Assembly (NCBI GenBank): GCA_023396555.1
Contig: JAEWWC010000162.1
Coordinates: 1-16,796, forward strand
DNA from: Bacillota bacterium
GTDB taxonomy: Bacteria > Bacillota > Clostridia > Christensenellales > SZUA-584
Direction: 5' to 3'
Length of the DNA: 16,796 nt
Of the stretch, positions 1 through 6,844 are shown in pieces. The notes under the pieces were generated by a model. The model had not been told where the DNA came from and made no database searches. It was given only the letters and a program-made list of their open reading frames with translations. The first letter of the stretch is position 1. Each line of letters begins with the position of its first letter. A program made the position numbers and the translations under genes.

Positions 1-440
1 CGCAGTATCTTGGTCATGGTGTCTATCGACACAAACGAATTTCCCAGACACCTGTCGCGCTCCGGGCTGTCCTCCATCATCGCCGCGTGCGTGACGATGA
101 GGAAGTAGTACGACGTTTCATGCCCCATCTCGATACCGCCCATGATGTATTTCGCCGTCTGCCGCACCTTCTCAATGGGTGACAGCGGGAGTCCGTCCAC
201 CATCAGCAGCGACTGCCCGGAATAGTATACCGCCGTGTGCACCAGCTCGAAGAATATCTCTTCCTTGCTCGCAAAATAGTGATACACCAGCCCATGGCTT
301 AAGCCCGCCTCCTTCGCGATGTCGCTGATCTTGGTGGCCGCGAAGCCGCGCAGCGCGAACACCTTCAATGCCGCCTTCAGTATCTGCTCCCGCCGTTCGT
401 CCTTGATCTGCGCGTTCTGTTCATCCGTTCTTGGGCTCAT
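1..440 (-). CDS. TetR/AcrR family transcriptional regulator (C-terminus beyond window edge)
   Basis: Reading the minus strand from the ATG at 440 gives an open frame that runs off the window edge, so about 146 residues are visible. The N-terminus has the TetR-type DNA-binding domain: a basic helix (ERREQILKAALKVFALRGF, about residues 16-33), then TKISDIAKEAGLSHGLVYHY (37-56) as the helix-turn-helix, followed by FASKEEIF. TetR proteins bind palindromic operators as dimers and release DNA when a small ligand binds the variable C-terminal domain, which is mostly missing here. A GGAGA-type ribosome site lies just before the ATG. It is divergent from the radical SAM gene at 628 and probably controls itself (operator at 458-477) and possibly that neighbour. 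The ligand cannot be inferred. The family call is very secure. Confidence 0.95.
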   Translation of the reverse strand, partial: MSPRTDEQNAQIKDERREQILKAALKVFALRGFAATKISDIAKEAGLSHGLVYHYFASKEEIFFELVHTAVYYSGQSLLMVDGLPLSPIEKVRQTAKYIMGGIEMGHETSYYFLIVTHAAMMEDSPERDRCLGNSFVSIDTMTKIL

Positions 441-457
441 TCCCGTCTCCTCGTTTT

Positions 458-477
458 TTGATTGACTTGTCAATCAA
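458..477. promoter_or_regulatory. Perfect inverted repeat, probable TetR operator
   Basis: The sequence is TTGATTGAC, a TT spacer, then GTCAATCAA: two 9-bp arms that are exact reverse complements. It lies 18 bp upstream of the tetR start codon and directly downstream of the predicted minus-strand -10 (479-484), where a bound dimer would block initiation. This is the standard place for TetR autorepression. The palindrome is seen directly; its binding by this regulator is inferred. Confidence 0.8.
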
Positions 478-478
478 T

Positions 479-506
479 ATATTATCATAACCGCGCTATA
501 TGTCAA
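479..506 (-). promoter_or_regulatory. Promoter of the tetR gene
   Basis: On the minus strand a consensus -35 TTGACA (506-501) is followed after 16 bp by TAATAT (484-479). Transcription would start within the palindrome at 458-477. Sequence match only. Confidence 0.65.
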
Positions 507-543
507 CAGGCTATTGGGGAAATTCTCAAATAAATTTTTCATA

Positions 544-588
544 TCAATCAATTTATTGTTTTTCGATACTTTTTAATTGCTTTATGAT
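544..588 (+). promoter_or_regulatory. Tentative promoter of the radical SAM gene with an operator half-site
   Basis: TATGAT at 583-588 is a good -10, with a weak TTTCGA (561-566) 16 bp upstream. TCAATCAAT at 544-552 repeats nine bases (470-478) of the right half and flank of the TetR palindrome, so the regulator may also touch this promoter. The -35 is poor, so this is tentative. Confidence 0.4.
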
Positions 589-627
589 ACATTGCGTGTT
601 AATCTGATATCAGCACTAGGAGGCCTT

Positions 628-1968
628 ATGAATTTAAAACTGATCGAGCCGCGGATGACGCTGCGCATTGTCGATTCGGAATTCAAACGCACGATGGCCC
701 CGTCACTGGCGCTGTTGACGCTGGCCGCGCTGACGCCATCCATCCATGAAACCGAGATTGCAGACGAGAACGTAGAGAAATTGCGCCTAGACGATAAGCC
801 GGACCTCGTCGGCATCACCGTGAACGTGGATACGTTCCGGCGCGGCTGCGAGATCGCCGCCGAATACAGAAGGAGGGGCGTTCCGGTGATCGCGGGCGGC
901 ATACACGCCAGCGCCAACCCCGATGAGGCACTGGAACACTTCGATGCCGTCTGCATCGGCGAAGCGGAAGGCGTGTGGGGCGATATACTGGACGACTGCC
1001 AGCGCGGCACACTCCGGCGCGTATACCGGTCCATCAGCGACGGACCCCTTGCCATGCCGCTGCCGGACAGAAGGCGTATCGTCCAATCCCGCTATCTGTA
1101 CACCAACATCGTGAGCACCAGCCGCGGCTGCCCGTTTGCCTGCGACTTCTGCTACAACAGCAGTGGCTACGTGACGCACCGCACGCGCTGCCGCCCCATC
1201 GACGACGTGGTCGCGGAGATCGAAGCCCTCGGCACGCGGCACGTCATGTTCATCGACGACAATTTCATCGGCAACCCCGCTTGGACCAAAGCGTTGCTGG
1301 AGCGCATACAACCGATGGGGCTGGTGTGGAACGCCGCTGTCAGCGCCAACATTGTGCATCATCCGGAGTTGCTGGACCTGATGGCGCGGAGCGGCTGCCG
1401 CAGTCTGTTCATCGGCTTCGAGTCCGTCAACCCGCGGGCGCTGGCGGGCGTCGGCAAAACCCAGAACCAGACGGCGCTGTACGATAAGCTGGTTGGCGAG
1501 ATCCACCGGCGCGGCATCATGATCAACGCAAGCCTGGTGTTCGGCTTCGACGAAGACACACCCGAGGTGTTTCCCGCCACGCTGGATTGGCTGGTGCGCA
1601 ACAAGATCGAGACGATGACCGCCCACATACTGACGCCGTATCCGGGTACCGTGCTGTACCGCAGATTGCTGGAGCAGGGCCGCATCATCGATTTTGATTA
1701 CACGCACTACAACACGTCGCATGTGGTGTTCCGACCGCAGAACATGACGCCCGAACAGCTCCTCAGCGGCTATCTGTGGATGTACCGCCGGATGTACTCC
1801 ACAAGCAATATACTCAAGCGCCTGCCCGACACGCCTTCACAGCGCGCGCCCTACCTGCTGTTCAGCTTTCTCTACCGCAAATTCGGCAGGGCGACGTCCT
1901 TCCTCGCCCGCTTCGGCCTCATGAACAGGCTGGGCCGTCTCGCAAGGCGACTGGCCTACGATGTGTAG
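628..1968 (+). CDS. B12-binding domain radical SAM protein
   Basis: This is 446 residues from the ATG at 628, chosen because AGGAGG lies at 618-623; an in-frame ATG at 577 adds 17 residues but overlaps the predicted promoter. Residues about 20-125 look like a cobalamin-binding Rossmann domain (PDLVGITVNVDTF, then VPVIAGGIHASANPDEAL and CIGEAEGVW). The radical SAM core follows, with the 4Fe-4S motif CPFACDFC (C168, C172, C175). Proteins with this order (BchE and related methylases or cyclases) make a 5'-deoxyadenosyl radical to methylate or rearrange unactivated carbon. The C-terminal part (SGYLWMYRRMYS) resembles the tail of the wider B12-rSAM group. The substrate is unknown and no peptide precursor or biosynthetic cluster is adjacent. 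The only regulatory clue is the divergent TetR gene. Confidence 0.9.
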   Translation: MNLKLIEPRMTLRIVDSEFKRTMAPSLALLTLAALTPSIHETEIADENVEKLRLDDKPDLVGITVNVDTFRRGCEIAAEYRRRGVPVIAGGIHASANPDEALEHFDAVCIGEAEGVWGDILDDCQRGTLRRVYRSISDGPLAMPLPDRRRIVQSRYLYTNIVSTSRGCPFACDFCYNSSGYVTHRTRCRPIDDVVAEIEALGTRHVMFIDDNFIGNPAWTKALLERIQPMGLVWNAAVSANIVHHPELLDLMARSGCRSLFIGFESVNPRALAGVGKTQNQTALYDKLVGEIHRRGIMINASLVFGFDEDTPEVFPATLDWLVRNKIETMTAHILTPYPGTVLYRRLLEQGRIIDFDYTHYNTSHVVFRPQNMTPEQLLSGYLWMYRRMYSTSNILKRLPDTPSQRAPYLLFSFLYRKFGRATSFLARFGLMNRLGRLARRLAYDV

Positions 1969-2003
1969 GACGCTATGAAACGCGCGTCTTCCCGCCCCCG
2001 CGG

Positions 2004-2032
2004 TTGAATTATCCGCCGTCCGGTGTTATATT
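2004..2032 (+). promoter_or_regulatory. Promoter of the histidine-phosphatase-like gene
   Basis: TTGAAT (2004-2009), a 17-bp spacer and TATATT (2027-2032) form a sigma-A-type promoter 34 bp upstream of the ATG at 2067. This suggests the gene can be transcribed apart from the radical SAM gene that ends at 1968. Confidence 0.55.
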
Positions 2033-2066
2033 CTTATAGGCCAGGCATAACAAAGCGAGGGGCAGC

Positions 2067-2678
2067 ATGAAGACGACACTCATCATCGTACGGCACGGAG
2101 AGGCCGAGTTCAACATCGCGCGCAGGGTACACGGCAAGCTGAATTCACCGCTGACGGAAAAAGGCGTCCGGCAGGCCGAGAAAGCCGCCGCTGCGCTCGC
2201 GGACATTCCCATCGACGCCATATATTCCAGCCCCCAGCAGCGGGTGGTGACCACCACCGGCGTACTCAAGCTGGACCGGGACTGTCCCGTCACCTACGAC
2301 CAGCGGCTGGCCGAGATGGACTGCGGCGCTTGGGACGGCATGACCGAGGAGTGCATACGCGCCGAATACCCCGATGATATGCGCCTCTGGGAATCGCACC
2401 CCCACCTGCATACGATGCCCGGTGGCGAAAGCCTCGCGGACGTGCGCACCCGCCTCACCGCCTTCCTGGACGGCGTGCTGAAACAAAACCGCGGCAAGAC
2501 GGTGCTCGTGGTCTCGTCTCAGGTTCCCGTTATGATGATGACGATGATATTCGCGCAGGAGCCGGACGAAGCGCTGTGGCAGACGCCGCCGCAGGGTAAC
2601 ACCGCCATCAACGTCGTGGAGATAGACGACGCGGGCAGCGCGGCGATATTAAGGCGCGGTGATGTGGGGCATGTGTGA
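2067..2678 (+). CDS. Histidine phosphatase (phosphoglycerate mutase-like) family protein, second catalytic His apparently missing
   Basis: This is 203 residues with a GAGGGG ribosome site before the ATG. Visible features of the histidine phosphatase fold are the RHGE motif (R9, H10, G11), LTEKGVRQAE (29-38), the second arginine in SSPQQR (R59) and LAEMDCGAWDGM with E83. In the family H10 is phosphorylated, and a second histidine in a VxHG-type motif completes the pocket. At the expected position this protein reads VLVVSSQVPVMM (146-157), with Ser/Gln instead of His, so it may be impaired, use another residue, or serve as a binding protein. The length is normal for the short phosphatase branch. 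Family members dephosphorylate sugar phosphates, cobalamin intermediates and others. The B12-linked neighbour is suggestive of a CobC-like role, but nothing proves it. Confidence 0.85.
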   Translation: MKTTLIIVRHGEAEFNIARRVHGKLNSPLTEKGVRQAEKAAAALADIPIDAIYSSPQQRVVTTTGVLKLDRDCPVTYDQRLAEMDCGAWDGMTEECIRAEYPDDMRLWESHPHLHTMPGGESLADVRTRLTAFLDGVLKQNRGKTVLVVSSQVPVMMMTMIFAQEPDEALWQTPPQGNTAINVVEIDDAGSAAILRRGDVGHV

Positions 2679-2815
2679 GGGGACGTGATAATGTTTTCTT
2701 CTTTAAGGCTGTTCAATTCCGCAATTCTGTTGGTTACTGTTAACTTTTTTAATCCGTATTGATTGCCAGAAAATGAAAACTACCATAGAAATCAGTATGT
2801 TTTCTGCGAGTAAGC

Positions 2816-3352
2816 CTATAATGTAACACTGTTTTTATATTTCTCTTTGTTTTTCTTGCTTAAATGAAGTATACGTACCAAGTAGATAATTCCAGCTATA
2901 AAAACAACTAGCGCTGATATTCTTGTGGGTTTTACAAAATAAAAAACAATCCATAAAAAGTAGGTTGATACATATACAAAGAAAATTATCAAAAATACCA
3001 ATAATGCTATCCCTGAGAAAATTCCCAAAGCCCTATTAGCTACTTTTAATCTTTGTTTCCCTTCAATTTCGGAATTGTCTATCTTCATCCTAAGTACACG
3101 CATAGTGAATTCGTAATTCGCTTCATAAGCCTGCTCCATAAGCTCTCGATACTTGATTGATGGTTCTATCTGAAACCAAAAAGCTAATGAAATGAATAGC
3201 AATATCATCAGCTCAGGTATAAAAACATCCAAATTTACTTCCATAGGAGTGAAAAGGCATATTACAAATTGATACAGCAACAGAAGTTTTAAGATAAGTC
3301 TAATCTTAAAGCTGTGGTTGTTCTCTTCTCTGAGGAAATGCTTATCGGTCAT
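2816..3352 (-). CDS. AT-rich small membrane protein of unknown function
   Basis: This is 178 residues that I do not recognise. Hydrophobic segments at about 18-36, 41-61, 109-139 (long enough for one or two passes) and 144-163 make it a polytopic membrane protein. A polar stretch (about 62-108, rich in charged residues) and a Lys-rich tail probably face the cytoplasm. The base composition is clearly AT-rich, unlike every neighbouring gene, and the break falls at the gene start, which suggests recent acquisition. The ATG at 3352 lies one base after the stop of the upstream gene (3354-3356), with GGGGGAG inside that gene's end as ribosome site, so translation is probably coupled. I propose no function. 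Confidence 0.75.
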   Translation of the reverse strand: MTDKHFLREENNHSFKIRLILKLLLLYQFVICLFTPMEVNLDVFIPELMILLFISLAFWFQIEPSIKYRELMEQAYEANYEFTMRVLRMKIDNSEIEGKQRLKVANRALGIFSGIALLVFLIIFFVYVSTYFLWIVFYFVKPTRISALVVFIAGIIYLVRILHLSKKNKEKYKNSVTL

Positions 3353-3353
3353 C

Positions 3354-3839
3354 CTACTCCCCCACCCGCTTCAAGTACCCAAAGTGATACTTCCCGCCGG
3401 AGAGCACGTCCGAGAGGCGCGCGCCGGTGTTGATGACGGTGAAATCGTCGGCGGTGAGCTCGGCAGGTTTCAGGCTGCGGATTTTCAGCCATGTGCCGCG
3501 CAGGTCGGCACGCCACGGCTCGGGCGTCAGCTCCTCGTCGGGCGTGGGGATGCGCTCCTTCCCCGTCGCAATGGCCGCCACCTCGGCCACGTAGTCCAGC
3601 CCGGCTTCCTTGCCCACCGAGAGATACAGCTCCAGCGCGTAGCAATAGTCGATGGCGTCCTGAAACTCGCAGCGGTAGCGCTCCGACATTCCCATGGTCA
3701 GCGCCCCAGCGGAAAACCACGCCTCGCCGTGCTGCGCGAGAAATATCTGGTATTCGCGTATGGTATGCAGCCCGGAAAGGCCGCTGCCCGTGTTTGCGCC
3801 CAGCCGCATGAATATCGCGTGCTTGTAAACCTGTGCCAT
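3354..3839 (-). CDS. Conserved-looking hypothetical protein (possible PUA/EVE-like fold)
   Basis: This is 161 residues from the ATG at 3839, preceded by GGAGGG at 8-nt spacing. It is soluble, without a signal peptide. Visible features are EYQIFLAQHGEAWFSAGALT (29-48), an acidic middle, EPWRADLRGTWLKIRSL (107-123) and a C-terminal KYHFGYLKRV (150-159). The W-x-K-I pattern and the aromatic C-terminus recall small EVE/PUA-like nucleic-acid-binding domains, but this is an impression and not a firm family match. The gene is GC-rich, while the coupled downstream gene is AT-rich. Its promoter and a long hairpin-bearing leader lie at 4038-3840. The overlapping frame ending at 3349 was judged a shadow because its product is low-complexity Arg/Gly/Ala. 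Confidence 0.65.
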   Translation of the reverse strand: MAQVYKHAIFMRLGANTGSGLSGLHTIREYQIFLAQHGEAWFSAGALTMGMSERYRCEFQDAIDYCYALELYLSVGKEAGLDYVAEVAAIATGKERIPTPDEELTPEPWRADLRGTWLKIRSLKPAELTADDFTVINTGARLSDVLSGGKYHFGYLKRVGE

Positions 3840-3858
3840 AAAAGCATCCCTCCATCAC

Positions 3859-3881
3859 CCGGCGAAAGTTCTCTTCGCCGG
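3859..3881 (-). promoter_or_regulatory. Stem-loop in the 5' leader of the 3354-3839 gene
   Basis: CCGGCGAA (3859-3866) and TTCGCCGG (3874-3881) form a perfect 8-bp stem with a 7-nt loop. In the minus-strand transcript it ends only a few bases before the ribosome site of the gene starting at 3839, so it could affect translation. Upstream of it (3886-3904) is a CTTTTTGGGG-type sequence resembling part of the 41-bp repeats at 13706-13828, so it may also be debris of a dispersed repeat. Confidence 0.45.
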
Positions 3882-4008
3882 CTACCGGGGTCCCCCCAAA
3901 AAGCGCGTTGCATATTGGGGCCATTTACAATTCCGCCGTCGCCTGTATTTGAGTTTGAATTTGCTGTGATTGTTGGTGTCATGGAGTGAAACATCAGATG
4001 CTGCAAGA

Positions 4009-4038
4009 ATTATACCATACGCGGCATGCATCTTCCAA
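4009..4038 (-). promoter_or_regulatory. Promoter of the 3839-2816 gene pair
   Basis: On the minus strand TATAAT (4014-4009) is preceded by TGG, giving an extended -10, and TTGGAA (4038-4033) lies 18 bp upstream. Transcription would start near 4002, leaving a leader of about 160 nt before the ATG at 3839. Confidence 0.6.
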
Positions 4039-4135
4039 TACCCCACCGTATTATGACGAAAACGGCTTTTCGGAATTCGGTATGCGCAGCACCGAATGAG
4101 GAGTCTCCATGCACCAAATCTTGAGCTAATCCGCG

Positions 4136-4195
4136 AAAGGGCTCCCTCACTCAGTCACCTTCGATGACAGCTCCCTCATCTGAGGGAGCCTTTTC
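4136..4195. repeat. Palindromic intergenic repeat A
   Basis: The main stem is GCTCCCTCA (4170-4178), a TC turn, then TGAGGGAGC (4181-4189). A further copy of GGCTCCCTCA starts at 4140, and a small stem (GTCA...TGAC) lies between them. A T-run follows. I associate this pattern with dispersed REP-like repeats of Clostridia. It does not code for protein. Confidence 0.65.
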
Positions 4196-4202
4196 CCGTA
4201 CC

Positions 4203-4251
4203 AAAAGCCTTCTCCTCGAGGAGAAGGTGGCCCAAAGGGCCAGATGAGGTG
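4203..4251. repeat. Palindromic intergenic repeat B
   Basis: A perfect 20-bp palindrome (4208-4227, centre CTCGAG) is followed directly by TGGCCC-AAA-GGGCCA (4228-4242) and then GATGAGGTG. Two adjacent stem-loops with a conserved 3' tag are typical of REP/MITE-like elements. The terminal GATGAGGTG is inverted in repeat C. Confidence 0.7.
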
Positions 4252-4274
4252 CCACGGTGACCAAATGCGATTTA

Positions 4275-4328
4275 CACCTCATCAGTCGCCTGTCGGCGAC
4301 AGCTTCCCCTCGAAGGGGAGGCCTTTTC
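4275..4328. repeat. Palindromic intergenic repeat C, inverted relative to B
   Basis: It starts with CACCTCATC (the reverse complement of the end of B). It then has CGCC-TGTC-GGCG and TTCCCCT-CGA-AGGGGA stems and ends AGGCCTTTT, mirroring the AAAAGCCTT start of B. B and C together form an imperfect inverted pair of about 125 bp, as expected of a MITE or a REP doublet. Confidence 0.65.
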
Positions 4329-4343
4329 TTAACCTGCCGCTGC

Positions 4344-4372
4344 TTGCATAAAACCCGTCAGTCCGATATGAT
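4344..4372 (+). promoter_or_regulatory. Promoter of the flavoprotein operon
   Basis: TTGCAT (4344-4349), a 17-bp spacer and TATGAT (4367-4372) lie 31 bp upstream of the ATG at 4403, directly after the repeat cluster. The rest of the 4007-4402 gap holds the three repeats and the minus-strand promoter; I see no gene there. Confidence 0.65.
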
Positions 4373-4402
4373 TACACTATATCAATACACGGAGGGCAGC
4401 GT

Positions 4403-5212
4403 ATGCAGATCACCGCCGTCATCGGCAGCTACCGCAAGGGGCGCACACTGGGCATCGTCCGGCGCATCGAGGAGCGTATGAAGAGCCTCGGAGACGTGAC
4501 GTTCAACTACATATACCTGTCGGAGGTGCCGCTGGCCCAATGCCGCGGCTGCTTTGCGTGCATCGCCCGGGGCGAGGAGAAATGCCCGCTGAAGGACGGC
4601 TTTCATGATATCGAGCAGACGCTGATGGAGTCGGACGGGGCCATATTCGCGTCGCCCAACTACGCGGTGGGCGTCACCGCGCAGATGAAGCAGCTCATTG
4701 AGCGCTTTGCGTACATCGGCCACCGCCCAAGGTTCTTCGGCAAATACATGGTCGCCGTGGCTACCAGCGGCGGTCCCATGGGGTTGAAGCAGACGCTGGA
4801 CAGCCTTTGCTATTTCGAGGGCGGCGGGTATCAGGTGGTGAGCCGCCTCGGCCTGCAGACGCCGCCCACCAAGCTGTCCCCCCGCGCTGCACAGAAACAG
4901 CAGCGCGCAATAGAGAAAACCGCGAAGGCGCTTTTTGACGCGGTCACGCAGAAGTGCACGCGCCGCCCCAATATGGGCAGCATCATTCATTTTGCGGCGT
5001 TCCGCGGCATGTACCTGAAAAATCCCTCGCTAGGCGAGGCCGAGTTCCCTGCCGATATGGCGTACTGGCGCAAAATGGGCTGGCTGGACAGAAAAGCGAA
5101 ATCGTTCAACGGCGTGTACCCCGGCCCGCTCAAGCGGTTCCTGGGCTGGCTGTTCGAAAAGGCCATCGGCGCGGCGGCCAAGAGTATGAAGTCCCAACGC
5201 GCGGCGGACTAA
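4403..5212 (+). CDS. NAD(P)H-dependent FMN reductase / iron-sulfur flavoprotein-like oxidoreductase
   Basis: This is 269 residues with GGAGGG before the ATG. The flavodoxin-like fold is clear: a phosphate-binding loop after the first strand (IGSYRKGRT, 7-15), SPNYAVGVTAQMKQLIER (84-101) and a SGG near 122-124 in the flavin-binding region. Cysteines C47, C50, C53 and C61 (CRGCFAC...C) match the compact cysteine motif of iron-sulfur flavoproteins and related multimeric flavodoxin WrbA-like proteins, which may hold a 4Fe-4S cluster. The C-terminal 100 residues or so extend beyond the core and have no motif I know. Such proteins move electrons from NAD(P)H or ferredoxin to unknown acceptors. The next gene starts 11 bp later, so the two are probably cotranscribed. 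Confidence 0.85.
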   Translation: MQITAVIGSYRKGRTLGIVRRIEERMKSLGDVTFNYIYLSEVPLAQCRGCFACIARGEEKCPLKDGFHDIEQTLMESDGAIFASPNYAVGVTAQMKQLIERFAYIGHRPRFFGKYMVAVATSGGPMGLKQTLDSLCYFEGGGYQVVSRLGLQTPPTKLSPRAAQKQQRAIEKTAKALFDAVTQKCTRRPNMGSIIHFAAFRGMYLKNPSLGEAEFPADMAYWRKMGWLDRKAKSFNGVYPGPLKRFLGWLFEKAIGAAAKSMKSQRAAD

Positions 5213-5223
5213 AGGAGAATTCA

Positions 5224-5853
5224 ATGAATACAGAGAAGCTGAAAATGGCGCAGGCTGCGTTCCTGTCCGCATACCCGCTGGGGTTCGACACGCCGGAGCT
5301 GGCCGCACGCGTGAAACATCACGATATGACGCGCCGCGTCGCGTTCGCGCGGGAAGCCTTCTCACCCACGGCGCTGGAGGACACGGAAACGGCGGCGGAG
5401 AACTTCGTGCGGCTGGTCGTCCGCTCGTCCATGGTGTCGATGTACGAAAAACCGCGCCTGAGAGACGCGGTGCACGGCATGACATACGGCGAGCGCGAGG
5501 AGCTGATGGGCTTTGTCTCCGAGCTACTGCACGGCAACGAGGCGATGGGGTTCAATGGCCTCGCGGCCATGCTGGTGATGCGGCAGGCCGGCAAATGGCC
5601 CGTCGTCACCGCGCTGCGCTGCTACTATTACCCGGATACCGACCTCATCATCAAGCCTACCACGGTGAAGAACGTGATCGCGCGATTCGGGCTGGAAGGG
5701 CTGCAGTACACGCCGCACCCGAACTTCGCGTTCTACGACAGGTACCGCACCGCCCTACTGGACATGCGGGCCTGCACCTCCTCTCCGATGAACGGCTATG
5801 CGCTCGCGGGCTACTCCGGCTTTCTGATGATGGCGATGGAGTACGGCATATAG
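5224..5853 (+). CDS. Hypothetical protein, cotranscribed with the flavoprotein
   Basis: This is 209 residues from the ATG at 5224, chosen because AAAGGAG precedes it; the open frame extends back to 4954 but that part overlaps the flavoprotein gene. It is soluble, with no signal peptide, metal-binding cysteine cluster or known motif. The N-terminal half is helix-rich and charged (AFAREAFSPTALEDTETAAE, then LMGFVSELLHGNEAMGFNGL). The C-terminal half has aromatic runs (CYYYPDTDLIIKPTTVKNVI, HPNFAFYDRYRTALLDMR). Its tight spacing to the flavoprotein gene suggests a shared function. It ends back to back with the minus-strand stop at 5854. I do not recognise the family. Confidence 0.8.
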   Translation: MNTEKLKMAQAAFLSAYPLGFDTPELAARVKHHDMTRRVAFAREAFSPTALEDTETAAENFVRLVVRSSMVSMYEKPRLRDAVHGMTYGEREELMGFVSELLHGNEAMGFNGLAAMLVMRQAGKWPVVTALRCYYYPDTDLIIKPTTVKNVIARFGLEGLQYTPHPNFAFYDRYRTALLDMRACTSSPMNGYALAGYSGFLMMAMEYGI

Positions 5854-6471
5854 TTACGCCTTGGCTTCGTACCGCGACAGCTTTCCGTGATACGCCGTCA
5901 GCACCGCGGCGCAGACCATGAACAGTAAAAAGTAGAGCCACTCGGAAACATAGAAGCCATCGAACGCGTTCTGGGACACAATGTTGAACGCGGACGTGAG
6001 CAGCGCCAGCACGCCGTAGGCCTTTGGCGTTTGGGGATGCATCAGGAACAGTACGGCGGTGAAGCTTAAAAACCAGTTCATGCCGATCATGTTGAGCGTG
6101 CTGAACGTGCTGTGTACGCTGTCGTTCACGCCCAGCGGGATAGCCGATGCCATCACGAGGCACCCCGCCGCGGCGAACCCAAACGCCTGCGCACCAATCA
6201 CGCATACCACGTATTGCTTCCTCACGCGCCGTCCGCGGTACCACCGTGTCAGTCCCGCATAGAACACAGCCAGCAGCGCGGCGGTCAGTATGCAGCCGAG
6301 GTTGTACCACAGTGCCCCCGACGGGTTCAGCAGCGGATTGCCGTAATCGCTCAGCCAGTTGCCGAGCGGCGAAAAGCCTTGGGTCTGCAGCGCCGACACC
6401 GCCGTGAACGCGATATACACAGCTGTCGCCGCAACGCCCGCATACCGGGAAACCACATGCCACGCTTTCAT
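5854..6471 (-). CDS. DUF998 domain integral membrane protein
   Basis: This is 205 residues with AAAGGAG before the ATG at 6471. It has about six hydrophobic segments with short loops. The WLSDYGNPLLNPSGALWYNLG stretch after the first segment (about 39-59) and the ND-x-H-x-x-F-S-x-x-N pattern (NDSVHSTFSTLNMIG) fit the DUF998 family of polytopic proteins of unknown function. The stop codon directly abuts that of the plus-strand gene ending at 5853, with no intergenic terminator visible. It is last in the minus-strand gene series that begins near 8769, 52 bp after the small gene at 6524-6727. Confidence 0.8.
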   Translation of the reverse strand: MKAWHVVSRYAGVAATAVYIAFTAVSALQTQGFSPLGNWLSDYGNPLLNPSGALWYNLGCILTAALLAVFYAGLTRWYRGRRVRKQYVVCVIGAQAFGFAAAGCLVMASAIPLGVNDSVHSTFSTLNMIGMNWFLSFTAVLFLMHPQTPKAYGVLALLTSAFNIVSQNAFDGFYVSEWLYFLLFMVCAAVLTAYHGKLSRYEAKA

Positions 6472-6523
6472 CGTGGACTCCTTTCGCCTTTATCGGCCAG
6501 TCCATTGCCACTAGCTTATTCCG

Positions 6524-6727
6524 TTACTCTGCGTCTTTTGGCGACTCCTTTTCGGAGCTTTCAGGCGCTACCGGCGCTGGCTCTTCCGATGGCCCCATCA
6601 CTTCCTCCGGCGGCTCTTCCGACGGCGCGTACGGCGGCACATAGTCCTGCCGGTACTGCTGCATCATCCGGCGGCGCTCTGCCCGCCATTCCAGCTTCCT
6701 TTTCAGGTTCAGGAAAAACTTGCCCAT
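6524..6727 (-). CDS. Small charged hypothetical protein with acidic/Pro-rich tail
   Basis: This is 67 residues with GGGGAG 8 nt before the ATG at 6727. The N-terminal half is basic and helix-forming (FFLNLKRKLEWRAERRRMMQ). The C-terminal half is Pro/Glu/Ser-rich with a repeated SEEP motif and looks disordered. There are no cysteines and no membrane segment. The good ribosome site, a nearby extended -10 promoter and the ordered amphipathic-then-disordered layout argue for a real gene. Function unknown. Confidence 0.6.
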   Translation of the reverse strand: MGKFFLNLKRKLEWRAERRRMMQQYRQDYVPPYAPSEEPPEEVMGPSEEPAPVAPESSEKESPKDAE

Positions 6728-6751
6728 CGTTTATCTCCCCTTTCCATGATG

Positions 6752-6760
6752 ACTATACCA
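6752..6760 (-). promoter_or_regulatory. Extended -10 promoter before the small charged gene
   Basis: On the minus strand TGG precedes TATAGT (6757-6752), 24 bp upstream of the ATG at 6727. No good -35 is visible. It would separate the 6727-5854 genes from those upstream. Confidence 0.4.
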
Positions 6761-6844
6761 CATGTCATAAACGTCTGATACTCAGTCATGCTGACCGAAC
6801 CGTTTCTGCACCGTTTAGTGTGTCGTTTATAGTGTATATCCAGT

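Noticed and set aside
787..1722. 311-codon open frame antisense to the radical SAM gene
   Set aside because: It is a GC-driven mirror frame of a clearly real gene, rich in Ala, His, Arg and Val, with no family motifs.
3349..3924. 191-codon minus-strand frame overlapping the 3354-3839 gene
   Set aside because: Its product is low-complexity Arg/Gly/Ala, while the alternative frame has a good ribosome site and a balanced, protein-like composition.
5657..6511. 284-codon frame covering the DUF998 gene and the hypothetical gene's end
   Set aside because: It reads across two real genes in another frame and ends in an Arg/Ser-rich low-complexity stretch.
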